This document shows positions 63,675-64,000 of a DNA stretch of 64,000 nt, in pieces (the stretch's first letter is position 1; each line of letters opens with the position of its first letter). The notes under the pieces are model-generated. The model saw nothing but the letters and a program-made list of their open reading frames with translations, was not told where the DNA came from and searched no databases. Both the position numbers and the translations under genes were made by a program. Location of the stretch: assembly GCF_947500075.1 (NCBI RefSeq), contig NZ_CANMQS010000001.1, positions 310,001 to 374,000 of the forward strand. Reading direction: 5' to 3'. The DNA is from an uncultured Sulfitobacter sp. (lineage in GTDB: Bacteria > Pseudomonadota > Alphaproteobacteria > Rhodobacterales > Rhodobacteraceae).

Positions 63675-64000
63675 CTAGCCTCCCACACTGTCCACCTTCC
63701 GGATCGCCTGCGCCAGAATGTCGAACATCTGATCAATCTGATCCGGAGAGATCACCAGCGGCGGTGACATCACGCACATGTTGATCAGGGGCCGCAACAC
63801 AAGACCACGCGCCTGACACTCCGCATCAATCAACCCACCCAGCGCATAGTCCCGTTCAAGCGAGGCCCGGCGACCGGGATCATAGGAGCATTCGATACAC
63901 CCCATCAGCCCCATGCCGCGCGCATCCATAACCAACGGCAGATCGGACAACGCCTTCAACCGTTCCTGAAACTGCGGTGTCACCGCACGCACGTGTTCCA
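63675..64000 (-). CDS. Class III (PLP) aminotransferase, C-terminal part (5' end outside window)
   Basis: Only the last ~109 residues are present, and the frame runs off the right edge; the GTG at 63992 is internal. The segment LVMDARGMGLMGCIEC, then AECQARGLVLRPLINMCVMSPPLVISPDQIDQMFDILAQAI, is the characteristic C-terminal lobe of omega-amino-acid:pyruvate or diamine aminotransferases. Substrate cannot be told from this part. It converges on the Omp85 gene with eight bases between the stops. Confidence 0.82.
   Translation of the reverse strand, partial: EHVRAVTPQFQERLKALSDLPLVMDARGMGLMGCIECSYDPGRRASLERDYALGGLIDAECQARGLVLRPLINMCVMSPPLVISPDQIDQMFDILAQAIRKVDSVGG

Overview
The window looks like chromosome from a Roseobacter-clade alphaproteobacterium (Rhodobacterales). 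The reasons are a high GC content by eye (about 60%), dense short operons, two TRAP transporters, a beta-keto acid cleavage (BKACE) enzyme, tandem dimethylglycine/sarcosine dehydrogenase-like flavoproteins with a betaine-type ABC importer, and a MocD/MocE-like desaturase plus Rieske pair. The species assignment is inference; no rRNA or tRNA gene was recognised.

Layout, left to right. (1) 1-4771: the 3' end of hutF, a LysR regulator, an M29/NicX-like metalloenzyme, a HutC-type GntR regulator and a MATE exporter. (2) 4900-9256: a polar amino-acid ABC importer in the order ATPase, permease, binding protein, permease, meeting a DoeB/AspA-like deacylase tail to tail. (3) 9350-15351: a membrane di-iron desaturase with a Rieske ferredoxin, an AttEFGH-like export ABC set ending in a CrtC-like lipocalin protein, and an FMN-binding protein. 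(4) 15430-28016: a minus-strand operon (betaine-type binding protein, ATPase, double-length permease, then two choline-kinase-like enzymes around two DMGDH-like flavoproteins), with a divergent inositol-monophosphatase-like gene and a DeoR regulator. A shared T-rich motif suggests DeoR control of both directions. (5) 28019-33802: TetR, TRAP (P, Q, M), cyclase-family hydrolase, BKACE and OsmC genes on the minus strand, with a palindrome upstream of tetR. (6) 33876-42049: TAXI-TRAP transporter, an AMDase/maleate-isomerase-like protein, an ICL/PEP-mutase-family lyase, a HutC-type GntR regulator, a ring monooxygenase, an SDR and an isochorismatase-like amidohydrolase. Two nearly identical ATTTGTC-TG-GACAAAT operators sit in the two divergent promoter regions. 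(7) 42441-42739: a MITE-like element with 31-bp terminal inverted repeats, inside the only gene-free stretch longer than 300 bases. (8) 42835-63666: the most unusual part of the window, a surface-protein export locus. It holds a PqqD/M50 site-2-protease-like membrane protein with a periplasmic adaptor-like tail, SapC, a small HlyD-type adaptor and a second adaptor with a large GAF-like cytoplasmic part. Convergent to these is a 3995-residue protein that starts with an LEPR-XLL-like motif and consists of about 22 DUF11-like domains. Upstream of it is a TolC-like lipoprotein, and divergent from that a one-POTRA Omp85 protein. No ABC ATPase, sortase or RTX repeats are visible in this locus. (9) The window ends inside a class III aminotransferase.

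The working model for region 8 is that the giant protein is recognised in the cytoplasm or at the inner membrane by the PqqD/M50 protein, moved through the adaptors and a TolC-like or Omp85 outer-membrane component, and kept on the cell surface, with SapC linking the set to S-layer-type proteins. Protein families are read from sequence; the combined function is inference.
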